A stretch of DNA of 14,686 bases from an uncultured Treponema sp. (GCA_937891125.1 CALAEZ010000176.1:1-14686); one strand, 5' to 3'; shown: positions 1 through 8,922, counted from the first letter of the stretch. The notes: generated by a model from the letters alone, not told the origin. Numbers and translations: made by a program.

Positions 1-1070
1 ACGTAACAATCGAAGACCGCGAATTCTGTGTATTCGTAGGTCCATCTGGCTGTGGTAAATCAACCACACTTCGTATGATTGCAGGTCTTGAAGACATTTC
101 AGAAGGCGAGTTGTATATTGACGGCGAGCTTATGAATGATGTTCCGCCGAAAGATCGCAATATTGCTATGGTATTCCAGAACTATGCTCTGTATCCGCAC
201 ATGTCTGTATTTGACAACATGGCATTCGGTCTTAAAATTCGCAAAATTGATAAAGCTGAAATTCAGCGCCGTGTAGACGAAGCTGCACGTATTCTTGACC
301 TTACCCAGTACCTCGACAGAAAGCCGAAGGCTCTTTCTGGTGGTCAGCGTCAGCGTGTTGCTGTAGGCCGCGCTATCGTCCGCAATCCGAAAGTATTCTT
401 GTTCGACGAACCGCTTTCTAACCTTGACGCAAAACTCCGCGTTTCAATGCGCGCTGAGATTTCTGACCTGCACCACCGCCTGCAGGCTACGATGATTTAC
501 GTTACCCACGACCAGGTTGAGGCTATGACCATGGGTACAAAGATTGTCGTTATGCGCGGTACAGACGCTGGTGAAGAGATGGCAGGTCGCATCCAGCAGA
601 TCGGCTCACCGCTTTACCTCTACAACCACCCGATCAACAAGTTCGTTGCTGGCTTTATTGGTACCCCTCCAATGAACTTCCTGAACGTAAAGGTTATCGA
701 AAAAGACGGTAAGGTACTGGTAGATGAAGGTTCATTTACCCTTACTCCAACTGCTGAACAGCAGGCTCGTCTTAAGGCATCTGTCGGAAAGGACATCTTC
801 TTTGGTATTCGCCCAGAAGACCTTAACTTCCAGAAGAGCCCAGCTGCAGAAAACAATATGCAGCTTAAAATTACTAACAAAGAACCACTTGGTGCTGATA
901 CACACTACTTCTTGCAGACAAAGGATCAGAACCTTGTTGCACGCGTAGACCCGGATGTTGACTACCAGCTTGGTGATGTTGTGAACTTCACTCCAGATAT
1001 GGAGCGTGCTAAGTTCTTCAGCAAGGAAACGGAAGAAAACCTCTGCGAAGACATCGAAAAAAAGTGGTAA
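1..1070 (+). CDS. Sugar ABC transporter ATP-binding protein (MalK/UgpC/MsmX type), 5' end missing
   Basis: This is the cytoplasmic ATPase subunit that powers a carbohydrate (or glycerol-phosphate type) ABC importer. The reading frame is open from base 3, so the gene starts left of the window; the first internal Met at 75 lies after the Walker A motif and is not the start. In order one sees Walker A (GPSGCGKST, about 42-68), the Q-loop (QNYALYPHMS), the ABC signature LSGGQRQRVAVGRA, Walker B (VFLFDEPLSNLDAK), the switch histidine in VTHDQVEAMT, and a C-terminal regulatory TOBE/OB-type region typical of the MalK branch. About 355 residues are visible against roughly 360-380 for the family, so only some 20 N-terminal residues are missing. 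One such ATPase often serves several sugar permeases; no permease or binding protein is in view, so the substrate cannot be assigned. It is followed by a terminator and ends its transcription unit. Confidence 0.93.
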   Translation, partial: VTIEDREFCVFVGPSGCGKSTTLRMIAGLEDISEGELYIDGELMNDVPPKDRNIAMVFQNYALYPHMSVFDNMAFGLKIRKIDKAEIQRRVDEAARILDLTQYLDRKPKALSGGQRQRVAVGRAIVRNPKVFLFDEPLSNLDAKLRVSMRAEISDLHHRLQATMIYVTHDQVEAMTMGTKIVVMRGTDAGEEMAGRIQQIGSPLYLYNHPINKFVAGFIGTPPMNFLNVKVIEKDGKVLVDEGSFTLTPTAEQQARLKASVGKDIFFGIRPEDLNFQKSPAAENNMQLKITNKEPLGADTHYFLQTKDQNLVARVDPDVDYQLGDVVNFTPDMERAKFFSKETEENLCEDIEKKW

Positions 1071-1171
1071 GCGTTTAAGCTTTGTACTGTGAAGTTTTAG
1101 CTCGGTGAACGCTATGCACTCAGCTTGTAGTGAAGCTTGCTTGAGTGCTCGTTTCTATTGCGGTATTTGAT

Positions 1172-1208
1172 AAACACCTGTCTTTAAAAATGGCAGGTGT
1201 TTTTTTTA
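1172..1208 (+). terminator. Intrinsic terminator of the ABC ATPase gene
   Basis: A 9-bp perfect stem, AAACACCTG (1172-1180) with CAGGTGTTT (1194-1202), can be extended inward by a G-U and a C-G pair. It is followed by an unbroken T run to 1207. It lies 100 bases after the ATPase stop codon and before the exonuclease gene, so it separates the two units. Confidence 0.88.
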
Positions 1209-1255
1209 TGGACGCACTCTGTTATTTAGGCTAGAATGGAAAGGAAAGGCAGGGA
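1208..1255 (+). promoter_or_regulatory. Possible promoter and ribosome binding site of the RNB exoribonuclease
   Basis: TAGAAT (1232-1237) resembles a -10 box, with only a poor -35 candidate (ATGGAC, 1208-1213, 18-base spacing). The Shine-Dalgarno sequence AGGGAG (1250-1255) sits 6 bases before the ATG at 1262 and supports that start. The ribosome binding site is convincing; the promoter is a weak guess, supported mainly by the terminator just upstream. Confidence 0.35.
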
Positions 1256-1261
1256 GTTTTC

Positions 1262-3172
1262 ATGCTTAATAAAAATAGTTTAGTTCTGTATAAATCAGCA
1301 TTAGCAATAATTGAGGGAATAGAAGGTGAAAAATACACGGTTAGCTGGTGTGTTTCTCGACCTACGCTAACGGGGAAAAAAGCTCAATATGCAACTCAAA
1401 AGGTTCGCGAAAAGGATATAATGCTCTTCTGTGATAAAAATGCAACTTCGCTAGAGGCAATACTTTCAGAAAACGAAAAGTATGCGAGTGCTAGCTATCG
1501 TGATTTTTCTGCAAAGATTTCTGAGGCGCGAGAGCTGTTACTCTCTGATGAACAAACTGCTTTAGCTGACATTCCCTTTGCTGAGCTTGTTGAGTTATCT
1601 CTCGGCACTTTTGAACCTCTTACTGCGTGGGCGTTTTACTGTGCCTTAAAAGTTGGCTTTGATTTTAAGGAAAAGGCGCCGCTTGTTTTTGTTCCTTCCT
1701 CTGATGCAGAAATAAAATCCATGAAAGAAAAAAAATATGAAAAAGAGCATGAAGAGGAAATTCGTAGTGCATTTTTGGCGCGTTTAAAACAAAAAAAATT
1801 GCAACTTCCTGAAGATGCAAAATATATGGGGGATGTTGAAGCGCTTGCGTTAGGAAAAACAGATAAAAGTCGAACAATGCACGAGGCTGGATTTAAGGAA
1901 ACTCCTGAAAAAGCGCATAAGCTTTTACTTGATTGTGGCATTTGGGAAATAACGAGAAATCCTTACCCTGCGCGTAGTGGACTTTCGCTACAGAGCGCAA
2001 CGGAACAATTGAGTTGTCCGTCTGAAAATGAGGCGCGAACGGTTGTTCCTGGTGTTTCGTATGCTATTGATAGCGAATGGTCTACTGACCCTGATGATGC
2101 CATTGGCTTTGATGGAACGTATCTGTGGGTACATATTGCGGATCCTGCAAGTTCAGTGCTTCCTGAAAGCCGTATAGATTCTGTAGCACGTTCGCGCGGA
2201 GCTACACTTTATCTTCCAGAGGGTGCAAGCCGTATGCTTTGCGAAGAAAGTCTTGCGGATTATGCTTTAGGCTTACAAACGCCCAGTAAAGCTTTGTCAT
2301 TTAAGATTACACTTGGTGAAAATGGTGAAATTGAAGATTGTGATGTGCTTCGTACGCTTGTGACGGTAGAACGACTTTCTTACACCAAGGCTGATACATT
2401 GAGGGATACGCCTGAGCTTGCTCCGCTCTTTGCAATTGCTGAACGTAATGCGAGCCGTAGGCAAAAGGCTGGTGCCGTACAGATTACGCTTCCAGAGGTG
2501 CATGTAACCGTTGATGCGGAAACAAAAAAGGTTTCCCTCGTGCCGTATGTTCACACTACATCCTCGGAAGTGGTTCGCGAGGCAATGCTGTTAGCAGGGG
2601 AAGGTGCGGCTCGCTTTGCGTTTAAGCATAAGATTCCCTTTCCGTTTATCAGCCAAGAGTCGCCAGAGATTCCGAATAATCTTCCTAATGGACTTGCAGG
2701 GCAATTTAGGCTTAGAAAATGTATGCGAAAACGAACTGTTTCGCTCACCCCCAGTCAACACGCAGGACTTGGGCTTGGTATGTATAGCCAAGTTACCAGT
2801 CCGCTTCGTCGGTATGGTGATTTGATTGGACATGAGCAGCTTCGTGCTTTTTTATGTGGTCGACCGCTTATTGATAAGGACGAGATGCTTTTACGAATGA
2901 GTGCTGGAGACGCAGCTGCAAGCGCTTCTCGCATTGCAGAGCGAAAAAGTAATACGCACTGGACGCTCGTCTACCTGCTTCAAAATCCTGACTGGGTAGG
3001 GGAGGCTGTTTGTGTTGAAAAAATGCAAAAGCAGTCCACCTTTATAATTCCTGAGCTTGCGCTTGAAACGGTACTTACTGATGCCAGTGCTGTTGAGCTA
3101 AATGAAGCCGTACAGATAAAGGTGAGCAAAATAGACTTACCAAACTTAGAGGTTGTTTTTACACGCGCTTAG
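1262..3172 (+). CDS. RNase II/RNB-domain 3'-5' exoribonuclease
   Basis: The 636-residue protein has an RNB catalytic domain from about residue 262. YAIDSEWSTDPDDAIGF supplies the four metal-binding aspartates (D270, D276, D278, D279), matching the E. coli RNase II cluster D201/D207/D209/D210. TSPLRRYGDLIGH (about 512-524) supplies the conserved arginine (R516, probable equivalent of R500). Members of this family degrade single-stranded RNA processively to nucleoside monophosphates in the cytoplasm. The N-terminal 260 residues are charged and mostly helical in appearance, with no cold-shock RNA-binding domain recognised; a basic, glutamate-rich stretch lies at about 153-180. The C-terminus has about 110 residues after the catalytic arginine, so a degenerate S1-like fold is possible. 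The ATG has a good Shine-Dalgarno sequence. Family assignment is firm; whether to call it rnb, rnr or a spirochaete-specific branch is not clear. Confidence 0.88.
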   Translation: MLNKNSLVLYKSALAIIEGIEGEKYTVSWCVSRPTLTGKKAQYATQKVREKDIMLFCDKNATSLEAILSENEKYASASYRDFSAKISEARELLLSDEQTALADIPFAELVELSLGTFEPLTAWAFYCALKVGFDFKEKAPLVFVPSSDAEIKSMKEKKYEKEHEEEIRSAFLARLKQKKLQLPEDAKYMGDVEALALGKTDKSRTMHEAGFKETPEKAHKLLLDCGIWEITRNPYPARSGLSLQSATEQLSCPSENEARTVVPGVSYAIDSEWSTDPDDAIGFDGTYLWVHIADPASSVLPESRIDSVARSRGATLYLPEGASRMLCEESLADYALGLQTPSKALSFKITLGENGEIEDCDVLRTLVTVERLSYTKADTLRDTPELAPLFAIAERNASRRQKAGAVQITLPEVHVTVDAETKKVSLVPYVHTTSSEVVREAMLLAGEGAARFAFKHKIPFPFISQESPEIPNNLPNGLAGQFRLRKCMRKRTVSLTPSQHAGLGLGMYSQVTSPLRRYGDLIGHEQLRAFLCGRPLIDKDEMLLRMSAGDAAASASRIAERKSNTHWTLVYLLQNPDWVGEAVCVEKMQKQSTFIIPELALETVLTDASAVELNEAVQIKVSKIDLPNLEVVFTRA

Positions 3173-5130
3173 AATTCAAACCATTGACCGTCAGTTGTTA
3201 AATACCAGTCTGCAAGTACCCCACTTAATGTGGGGTTGTACCAGCTTATAGAGCCGTCTCTATTGAGTACGACAAGACGCTCTGAATTTCGTGCGACTTT
3301 AAGCGGAAGTGAAGCGCTTCGTTTGTAGGTAAAATCGCGCCGTGACTGCAGATTGTATGCATGAATCTGATTTTTTCCCATATTTGTGTAAAGCTGTGGA
3401 TACAAGAGGAAGGTAAAGGCGTCATTGTCTTCCTCATTCTGCGGAATATAGTTGCTTACCGTGTGCGACTGCATATTGTATGAAAAAAGCGATGTTTTGA
3501 GTGCTTTATTTGAGCCAAGTGAAACGGTAATGCCGTACAGCATATTTTTGTTTTTTTCTGCATCGAAGGCAAGTGCGTACGCGACTGTACCCTTTAGTGC
3601 TTGAATCGGAACCGTTTCCTTTGTCTCGCAATTAACATATAAAAGCGGCACTTCAGGATTTGTTGCACTTGACTTTGCAATATACAAATCATTTTCGGCG
3701 GTTAGAAGCGCATCCTGAAGACCTGCTCCTTGGTAGAGCTGTTCAAGCTTTCCCGTTGCAAGCGCATAGCGATTCACGAGTGCATTTCCTTCAATGTCGA
3801 TGAGGGTATCACCAAAAACGCGAAGCACCTGAACTGCATTTTTGGGAGTAAAAATGGTTGAAAGCGTTCCTGTTGCAATGTCAAAGCGTTGAACGGGCTG
3901 CCTTGTGTCTCGTGACCAAAGAATCAGACTGTCGCTGAGCGCAAGCATATTTGTTTGTCCTGGATTTACGCCTCTTTTATCGACAACACCATTGGTATAG
4001 GTTGATAGAAAAATTGCTGTCGGAGTAAGAAAATAAAAGTCTTCACCGAAATTAGTGATGTCAAGAATGTGGTCATACATGTTATCGGTAAGTGCCATGA
4101 GCGGAAGTGGCTCGGAAGCGTTGGCCTCGTCTTCTTCGGCACGTGAGGCAGGAATAGCAAAGGTGTAGATGTTTCCCATGGATGTGCCTGCATACAGTGT
4201 GTCTTGAACGCGTACGGCACTTTGTACGATTTCATTTTGCTTGAGGCGCATATAAGAAGCTACCAGCTCTGGCTGTATGACTGTTTTATTTCTGTCATTT
4301 TGCACTGTATATAGGTTTACTATTCGGTTTTCAACTGCTAGGTAGTACAAATCCTTTTGATAGGGAGAATCGATTAAAACCGCATTTTTTACTGGATAGC
4401 TTGCAACAGTTTCTCCTGTTGTTGCACGTATAATCGAGAGTGTGTTGTTTTTTATGCCTGCCATGAAGATAAGATTGTTGAACATGCATGCCTGGTTAAG
4501 ATTGCGTTCGACATCAAATTTTACCTTAACCGCTCCTGTATGCAAATCATAGTAGGAAAGTGTTCCCGTTGTGGGGGAGTAGAGGGCGAGGCTTTTTTCT
4601 GTTTCGGACGTGTAGCTCATCGTGACAACACCGGTAGCTTCGCTGAGTTTTCGGCTGATAACGCTTCCATTTGCTGTGTTGATAAAAACCGTGCCGCTTA
4701 CAGAGGCTGTACCGCAAATCAAGTACGTGCCTTTTGCTGAATAAGAAAGGCTTGTGACCGCATCGGTAAAGCGGAATGCATATTTTCGTGTGAGCGTTTT
4801 CCAGTTCCAAATACTTACGCGGTTAATCGAAGCGCCGTCACTTTCGTATACGGCAACATCGCTGCCGTTAGGGCTTCGTGAAATCATGCGTATTGGAATA
4901 TCGGTAATCTGGTAGTGCTCCCCCATGCCGTCTTCAGTCCATTTGATTAAAAAGCCGTCTAAAGCGCCAGAAAAAACGGCGTTGTCATTTGTGTTCCCGT
5001 TGTAAAGCGGGGCAAGGCTGGTAACAGTCGACTGGTGCGCTTGTGTAGAAACATGTGCATCGGCAAAAATAAAAGCGGGAGCAAAAAGCGCGGTCGCAAG
5101 CAGCGTGTATACATTTTTTTTAGAGTGCAT
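3169..5130 (-). CDS. Exported WD40-like beta-propeller protein, function unknown
   Basis: A 653-residue protein. It begins with a signal peptide: basic MHSKK, a hydrophobic stretch to about residue 22, and a likely signal peptidase I site near FADA. The rest is almost entirely beta-rich, with repeated blade-like units such as AVFSGALDGFLIKW, VSIWNWKTLTRKYAF and SVISRKL. This suggests one or two PQQ/WD40-type propellers in the periplasm. No catalytic motif or lipobox cysteine was seen. The start at 5130 has a Shine-Dalgarno (GAGG, 7 bases before ATG) and lies 11 bases inside the end of the site-2 protease gene, so the two are probably translationally coupled. That suggests, but does not prove, a joint envelope role. 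At the other end its stop codon overlaps the stop of the convergent exonuclease gene. The function is not recognised; a scaffold or outer-membrane assembly factor is possible. Confidence 0.8.
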   Translation of the reverse strand: MHSKKNVYTLLATALFAPAFIFADAHVSTQAHQSTVTSLAPLYNGNTNDNAVFSGALDGFLIKWTEDGMGEHYQITDIPIRMISRSPNGSDVAVYESDGASINRVSIWNWKTLTRKYAFRFTDAVTSLSYSAKGTYLICGTASVSGTVFINTANGSVISRKLSEATGVVTMSYTSETEKSLALYSPTTGTLSYYDLHTGAVKVKFDVERNLNQACMFNNLIFMAGIKNNTLSIIRATTGETVASYPVKNAVLIDSPYQKDLYYLAVENRIVNLYTVQNDRNKTVIQPELVASYMRLKQNEIVQSAVRVQDTLYAGTSMGNIYTFAIPASRAEEDEANASEPLPLMALTDNMYDHILDITNFGEDFYFLTPTAIFLSTYTNGVVDKRGVNPGQTNMLALSDSLILWSRDTRQPVQRFDIATGTLSTIFTPKNAVQVLRVFGDTLIDIEGNALVNRYALATGKLEQLYQGAGLQDALLTAENDLYIAKSSATNPEVPLLYVNCETKETVPIQALKGTVAYALAFDAEKNKNMLYGITVSLGSNKALKTSLFSYNMQSHTVSNYIPQNEEDNDAFTFLLYPQLYTNMGKNQIHAYNLQSRRDFTYKRSASLPLKVARNSERLVVLNRDGSISWYNPTLSGVLADWYLTTDGQWFEF

Positions 5131-6244
5131 GGAACATCCTCAGAAAATAGCGGGCGTCGCTTGTTAACGCTATAGCAAACAAGGCAACAATAAGCGCAAG
5201 CCCCACATATTGTACGTTATTTTTTATTTTAGGCGATATTTCTGTGTGAAAAAGAGCCTCGATAAGTGAAAATAAGACGAGGCTCCCATCTAAAATGGGA
5301 ATGGGAAGTAGATTCATAAAAAAAAGAGAAACGCTTATAAGGGCTACAAACTCTAGTAGGCCTGCAAGGCCTGTCCGTAATCCTGCAGAAAAGCCTGTTT
5401 TTACCGTAGAGCCGAGCATGGTCGTAATGCGTGCAGGACCACTTACTGCTTCGGTCACCTTTACGCCTTTAAACAAAAGTGTAATGCTTTTTATGGTCAG
5501 TGTAAGCGTTTTTACCGTTTCTTGAGCGCCGTGAGCGAGTGCTGGAAAAAAAGTATAGCGCTTTGCCTCCCGCTCAATGACGCTTTCACTATCTGCAATA
5601 ACGCCGATTTTTCCAGCTCCCGTTGAGGTGTCAAGGTCGGTGTGAACGGTAAACGGTACTATTTCACCACCACGGTCTACGGTGACTACGATGTCTTCAT
5701 TGGGGTGAATGGCAACAGCAGAAAAAAGCTCCGAAAAATCGGCTACAGCACTTCCTGCAACCGAAAGTATAGTATCTCCTGTTTGCAGTCCCGCTTCGCG
5801 TGCAGCTGAATGAAGTTCTGGATATACCTCGTCGGCAAGCGTAATTTTAGTTGAGGCTGCGTAATAGGTGTAGCCTGTCAGCGCGACAATGCTGTAGCAG
5901 AGGATAGCAAGCAAGAAATTTGCTAAGGGACCTGCAAAGCCTATAAAGGCGCGGAAAATAGGGCGGACGCCATACATGCTGTCCTTGTCTGCATGTATGT
6001 GACGCAACTCAAGCTCACACGCTTTCTTAAAATCCTGTTCTCCCTTCATGCCACAGTAGCCACCGATCGGAAACAGTGAAAGCCGCCAGTCAGTCATTTT
6101 TCCTTGCTTGTGAAGCAGAATTGGTCCCATACCAAGAGAAAAGCTTTCGACACGTACGCCACACAAACGGGCTGCAACATAGTGTCCCAGTTCGTGTATG
6201 CAGATGATAACGCTTAAAACAAGTAATCCGTAGACAACAATCAT
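5120..6244 (-). CDS. rseP: RseP-type site-2 (intramembrane) zinc protease
   Basis: Inner-membrane metalloprotease of the M50 family, which cuts transmembrane segments of anti-sigma factors and remnant signal peptides. With the start at 6244 it has 374 residues. HELGH (17-21) lies in the first membrane segment and gives the catalytic Glu and two zinc-binding His. A PDZ-like domain follows in the middle (GLQTGDTILSVAG region). The second active-site motif is NLLPIPILDGS near the C-terminus, flanked by hydrophobic segments. The usual LDGG reads LDGS here, but the zinc-binding Asp is present. The frame is open 36 bases further upstream, inside dxr, but that extension is hydrophilic. The ATG at 6244 overlaps the dxr stop as ATGA and begins with the expected hydrophobic MIVVYGLL, so it is preferred. 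Position after dxr matches the usual bacterial cluster. Substrates are unknown. Confidence 0.92.
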   Translation of the reverse strand: MIVVYGLLVLSVIICIHELGHYVAARLCGVRVESFSLGMGPILLHKQGKMTDWRLSLFPIGGYCGMKGEQDFKKACELELRHIHADKDSMYGVRPIFRAFIGFAGPLANFLLAILCYSIVALTGYTYYAASTKITLADEVYPELHSAAREAGLQTGDTILSVAGSAVADFSELFSAVAIHPNEDIVVTVDRGGEIVPFTVHTDLDTSTGAGKIGVIADSESVIEREAKRYTFFPALAHGAQETVKTLTLTIKSITLLFKGVKVTEAVSGPARITTMLGSTVKTGFSAGLRTGLAGLLEFVALISVSLFFMNLLPIPILDGSLVLFSLIEALFHTEISPKIKNNVQYVGLALIVALFAIALTSDARYFLRMFHAL

Positions 6245-7344
6245 GTAAGCTCTTCTTTTGCTATGGCTCTTGCTTTGCAATCGGCTTCGAGCACGTCAGC
6301 GAGTGACGTTACAGGAGATGACCAATCGTGTGTCATAACGTGATGCACTGTTTCTGAAATTGCAGGAAACGAGCATTTTCCGTCGATAAATGCCCATGCC
6401 GCAATTTCGTTTGCTGCATTAAAAGCGATAGGATAGCAGTTATCGCGCTTTGCAGCCTCAAAAGCCAGTGCAAGCAAGGGAAAATCGTCATACCGTGGTT
6501 TTTCAAAGGTGAGCGTGCGGCTTGAGCTTTCTGTATCGGTAAAATCAAATGGTTTTAGGTAATTTTGTTCAATTATCGGCCAGTCTAACGCCTGCAAAAT
6601 CGGATGCTTCATATCAGGCTCACTGAATTGACCGTACACAATGCCGTCCTTTGTGCGCACAAGCGAGTGAATTATGCTTTGCGGATGCACTACAACCTGA
6701 ATTCGCTCTGTAGAAATGTCAAATAATCGTCGGGCTTCAATGACCTCTAAGCCTTTATTTCCCAGTGTCGCGCTGTCTACCGTAATTTTCTTTCCCATAT
6801 CCCAAGTCGGGTGTTTTAGTGCGTCAGAAAGCGTTACGCTTGCAAGCTTTTCGCGTGGCCAGGTACGGAACGGTCCGCCGCTTGCAGTGATGATAACAGA
6901 ATCTATATTCTTTTTTCCGTGTTTTTCAATAAGCGTAAAAATTGCCGAGTGTTCGCTGTCTACCGGTAGAATGTGCGCACCTGTTTTTTTTGCAAGTGCA
7001 AACATCAAAGGTCCTGCCATAACAATGGTTTCTTTATTTGCAAGCGCTAAATCTATGCCGCGTTCGAGTACCAGCGTGCTTGGAATAAGACCGGCGCTTC
7101 CTGCAATGCCGTTTACAACGATATCAGGCTTGGTGGAATCTAAAAGCCGCTTAATGCCGTCCGTGCTTTCCTCACTGGTGAGCGAGTAGGGGCAGGAAAA
7201 CTCGTTTGCGAGTGTGGAAAGCGTTTCCTTTTTGCTGTGTGCAGTTAAGCCACATGCGGTAAAACGTTCCTTGTGGTTTCTAATAATGTCAAGTGTGCTT
7301 GTCCCTATAGAACCTGTCGCACCTAGGACTAAAACTCGTTTCAT
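6241..7344 (-). CDS. dxr: 1-deoxy-D-xylulose 5-phosphate reductoisomerase
   Basis: Cytoplasmic NADPH- and metal-dependent enzyme that converts DXP to 2-C-methyl-D-erythritol 4-phosphate, the committed step of the MEP isoprenoid pathway and the target of fosmidomycin. The 367-residue length is slightly short of the usual 380-400. Seen in order: the dinucleotide-binding GATGSIG (8-14), VDSEHSAIF with metal ligands D129 and E131, TASGGPFR (153-160), the active-site loop HPTWDMGKKI (178-187, Trp conserved), and SATLGNKGLEVIEA with N196, K197 and E200 matching E. coli N227, K228 and E231. The product feeds the undecaprenyl synthase encoded two genes upstream. It starts 17 bases after cdsA with a weak Shine-Dalgarno, so coupled translation is likely. 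It overlaps rseP by the ATGA at 6241-6244. Confidence 0.96.
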   Translation of the reverse strand: MKRVLVLGATGSIGTSTLDIIRNHKERFTACGLTAHSKKETLSTLANEFSCPYSLTSEESTDGIKRLLDSTKPDIVVNGIAGSAGLIPSTLVLERGIDLALANKETIVMAGPLMFALAKKTGAHILPVDSEHSAIFTLIEKHGKKNIDSVIITASGGPFRTWPREKLASVTLSDALKHPTWDMGKKITVDSATLGNKGLEVIEARRLFDISTERIQVVVHPQSIIHSLVRTKDGIVYGQFSEPDMKHPILQALDWPIIEQNYLKPFDFTDTESSSRTLTFEKPRYDDFPLLALAFEAAKRDNCYPIAFNAANEIAAWAFIDGKCSFPAISETVHHVMTHDWSSPVTSLADVLEADCKARAIAKEELT

Positions 7345-7361
7345 AGACTTTTTATAAAGGC

Positions 7362-8195
7362 TTAAAAAAGCAACGTTGTTACAAGATAAAAGACAGGAGC
7401 CGCAAAGAAAACGCTGTCGACAGAATCTAAGACACCGCCGCGTCCTGGAATAATTGCTCCACTATCCTTACAGTTTGCAGAGCGCTTAAATACCGATTCT
7501 ACTAAGTCACCGATAATTGCAAAGCACGATATTAGTATCCCCAGTAAAATCGCATGGATATATGAGCCGCCAAACATTTCTGGCTTTACAACGCATGTAA
7601 GTGCTGCTGTCGCCGTTGATCCAAAAATGCCACCTAAGAAGCCGGCAAGGCTCTTATTTGGACTTGCCTTTATGATTCCGCGATTTGATTTTCCAAAAAG
7701 ATTTCCGAAAAGCCAAGCAAGGGAGTCGCACATGAAAACAAGGACGAGAAACAGTGCAATGCTTTCCGTTGCATGAGAAAGCGTTGTCATGCGAGAAATA
7801 AAAGTTGGAAGGTAGCCACTATAAAGAATAATAAAGGTAGCAGCCATCAGGCGTAGATTTGAGTGTTCAAAATGCTGTGCAGTAAGCACTTCGTAGGCCA
7901 TGCAAATCATGATGCATGCAACAAAGGTGTACTCAATATAGGCATGGGGAAGCGAATAAAAAGCACAGGCAAAACTTACAGCGGGAAGTAACAGTGAAAG
8001 CACAACAAGCAAAAGCTTTGGCTGGAGCGTTCCTTGATGAGAGAAAATAGCGTGAAGCTCAAGAGCTGCGCATACAGTGACTGCTAAAAGCGCAACGTGT
8101 AGCGCAAGATGATGATACTGATGCAGACAGACAATTCCTACAACAGCGGGTAAGCCTATGAAGAAAATCAGAAGTCTTTGAATTAGTTTGCTCAC
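7362..8195 (-). CDS. cdsA: Phosphatidate cytidylyltransferase (CDP-diglyceride synthase)
   Basis: Integral membrane enzyme that makes CDP-diacylglycerol from phosphatidic acid and CTP, the branch point for bacterial phospholipids. The 277 residues contain about eight hydrophobic segments. The family signature is near the C-terminus: SVFKRSANCKDSGAIIPG followed by GRGGVLDSVDS, with the K-R, K-D and final D-x-x-D elements in place. Within it the common HGG reads RGG and the common DR reads DS, which are tolerated variants as far as I know. The start codon is GTG at 8195, chosen because a strong Shine-Dalgarno (GAGAGGA) lies 6 bases before it. It lies 13 bases after uppS in the same operon. Confidence 0.93.
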   Translation of the reverse strand: MSKLIQRLLIFFIGLPAVVGIVCLHQYHHLALHVALLAVTVCAALELHAIFSHQGTLQPKLLLVVLSLLLPAVSFACAFYSLPHAYIEYTFVACIMICMAYEVLTAQHFEHSNLRLMAATFIILYSGYLPTFISRMTTLSHATESIALFLVLVFMCDSLAWLFGNLFGKSNRGIIKASPNKSLAGFLGGIFGSTATAALTCVVKPEMFGGSYIHAILLGILISCFAIIGDLVESVFKRSANCKDSGAIIPGRGGVLDSVDSVFFAAPVFYLVTTLLF

Positions 8196-8208
8196 AATAG
8201 TTCCTCTC

Positions 8209-8922
8209 TTATTTTTTTTGCTCCAGAATAGCTCCGAATCTTCTGTTTCTTTTTTGAAATATTGCTATGTCGCTAAAAAATGCTTCTTCGTTATAGTCTG
8301 GCCAAAGTGTGTCGTTAAAGACAAACTCGGCATAAGCTGCCTGCCACAAAAGAAAGTTTGAAAGCCGCTCTTCGCCACCAGTCCTAACGAGTAAGTCAAC
8401 ATCCGGCAGATGTGCATCAAGACGAGTAGAAATCGCCTGTTCTGTAATTTCTACTTTTTCTGCGTTCAGTGATTTTACCGCGCGGACAATTTCATCTCGC
8501 CCGCCATAGTTTATGGCAAGAACGCACGTTGTTCCTGTAAAATGTGCAGTGTCTTCTTTTGCTTTGATTATTTCATTTTGAACATCTTCTGGAAGCCCCG
8601 CAAGGTCTCCTATGTGGTCAATTTTTATGCCATTTTTCTTGTAAAAATCAAACTCTGCGCGCAAATGACGTTTTATAAGCGACATTAAATAGCCGACTTC
8701 TTCCTGTGCACGCTTCCAGTTTTCTGTAGAGAATGTATATAGCGTAATATACTTGATTCCTAAAGACGAGGCTGCTGCAACAATTTTTTTTGCGGCAGTA
8801 AGCCCTTCTTTATGCCCCGCAGTTCGAGGAAGCCCTCTACGCTGTGCCCAACGACCGTTACCGTCCATTATGACAGCAACATGATTCGGGAGGGGCAAGC
8901 TTAAAAGGTCGTCTTTAGTCAT
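8209..8922 (-). CDS. uppS: Isoprenyl transferase (undecaprenyl diphosphate synthase)
   Basis: Cytoplasmic cis-prenyltransferase that adds isopentenyl units to farnesyl diphosphate to give C55 undecaprenyl diphosphate, the lipid carrier for peptidoglycan and surface glycans. The 237 residues are a typical length. Motifs seen: VAVIMDGNGRWA with the Mg-binding catalytic Asp (D20), RTAGHKEG for diphosphate binding, TLYTFSTENWKR (60-71), and DLLVRTGGEERLSNFLLWQAAYAEFVF (from 176) with the conserved arginines (R180 and R186), then LWPDY. The ATG at 8922 has only an A-rich, weak Shine-Dalgarno. A small stem-loop (8943-8956, GGCAT/ATGCC) fills the gap after frr. The MEP product of dxr downstream supplies its substrate, which explains the grouping. 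Confidence 0.96.
   Translation of the reverse strand: MTKDDLLSLPLPNHVAVIMDGNGRWAQRRGLPRTAGHKEGLTAAKKIVAAASSLGIKYITLYTFSTENWKRAQEEVGYLMSLIKRHLRAEFDFYKKNGIKIDHIGDLAGLPEDVQNEIIKAKEDTAHFTGTTCVLAINYGGRDEIVRAVKSLNAEKVEITEQAISTRLDAHLPDVDLLVRTGGEERLSNFLLWQAAYAEFVFNDTLWPDYNEEAFFSDIAIFQKRNRRFGAILEQKK

Noticed and set aside
1116..1148. Imperfect inverted repeat GCACTCA/TGAGTGC after the ABC ATPase gene
   Set aside because: Seven-base arms with a 19-base poorly paired loop and no T run; the true terminator is the hairpin at 1172-1208.
6245..6280. Longer rseP start at 6280
   Set aside because: It would add a hydrophilic, basic N-terminus and overlap dxr by 40 bases; the ATGA overlap start at 6244 opens directly on the conserved hydrophobic segment with HELGH.
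6716..7189. 157-codon plus-strand open frame opposite dxr
   Set aside because: dxr on the minus strand carries all catalytic motifs; this frame has no ribosome binding site or family resemblance.
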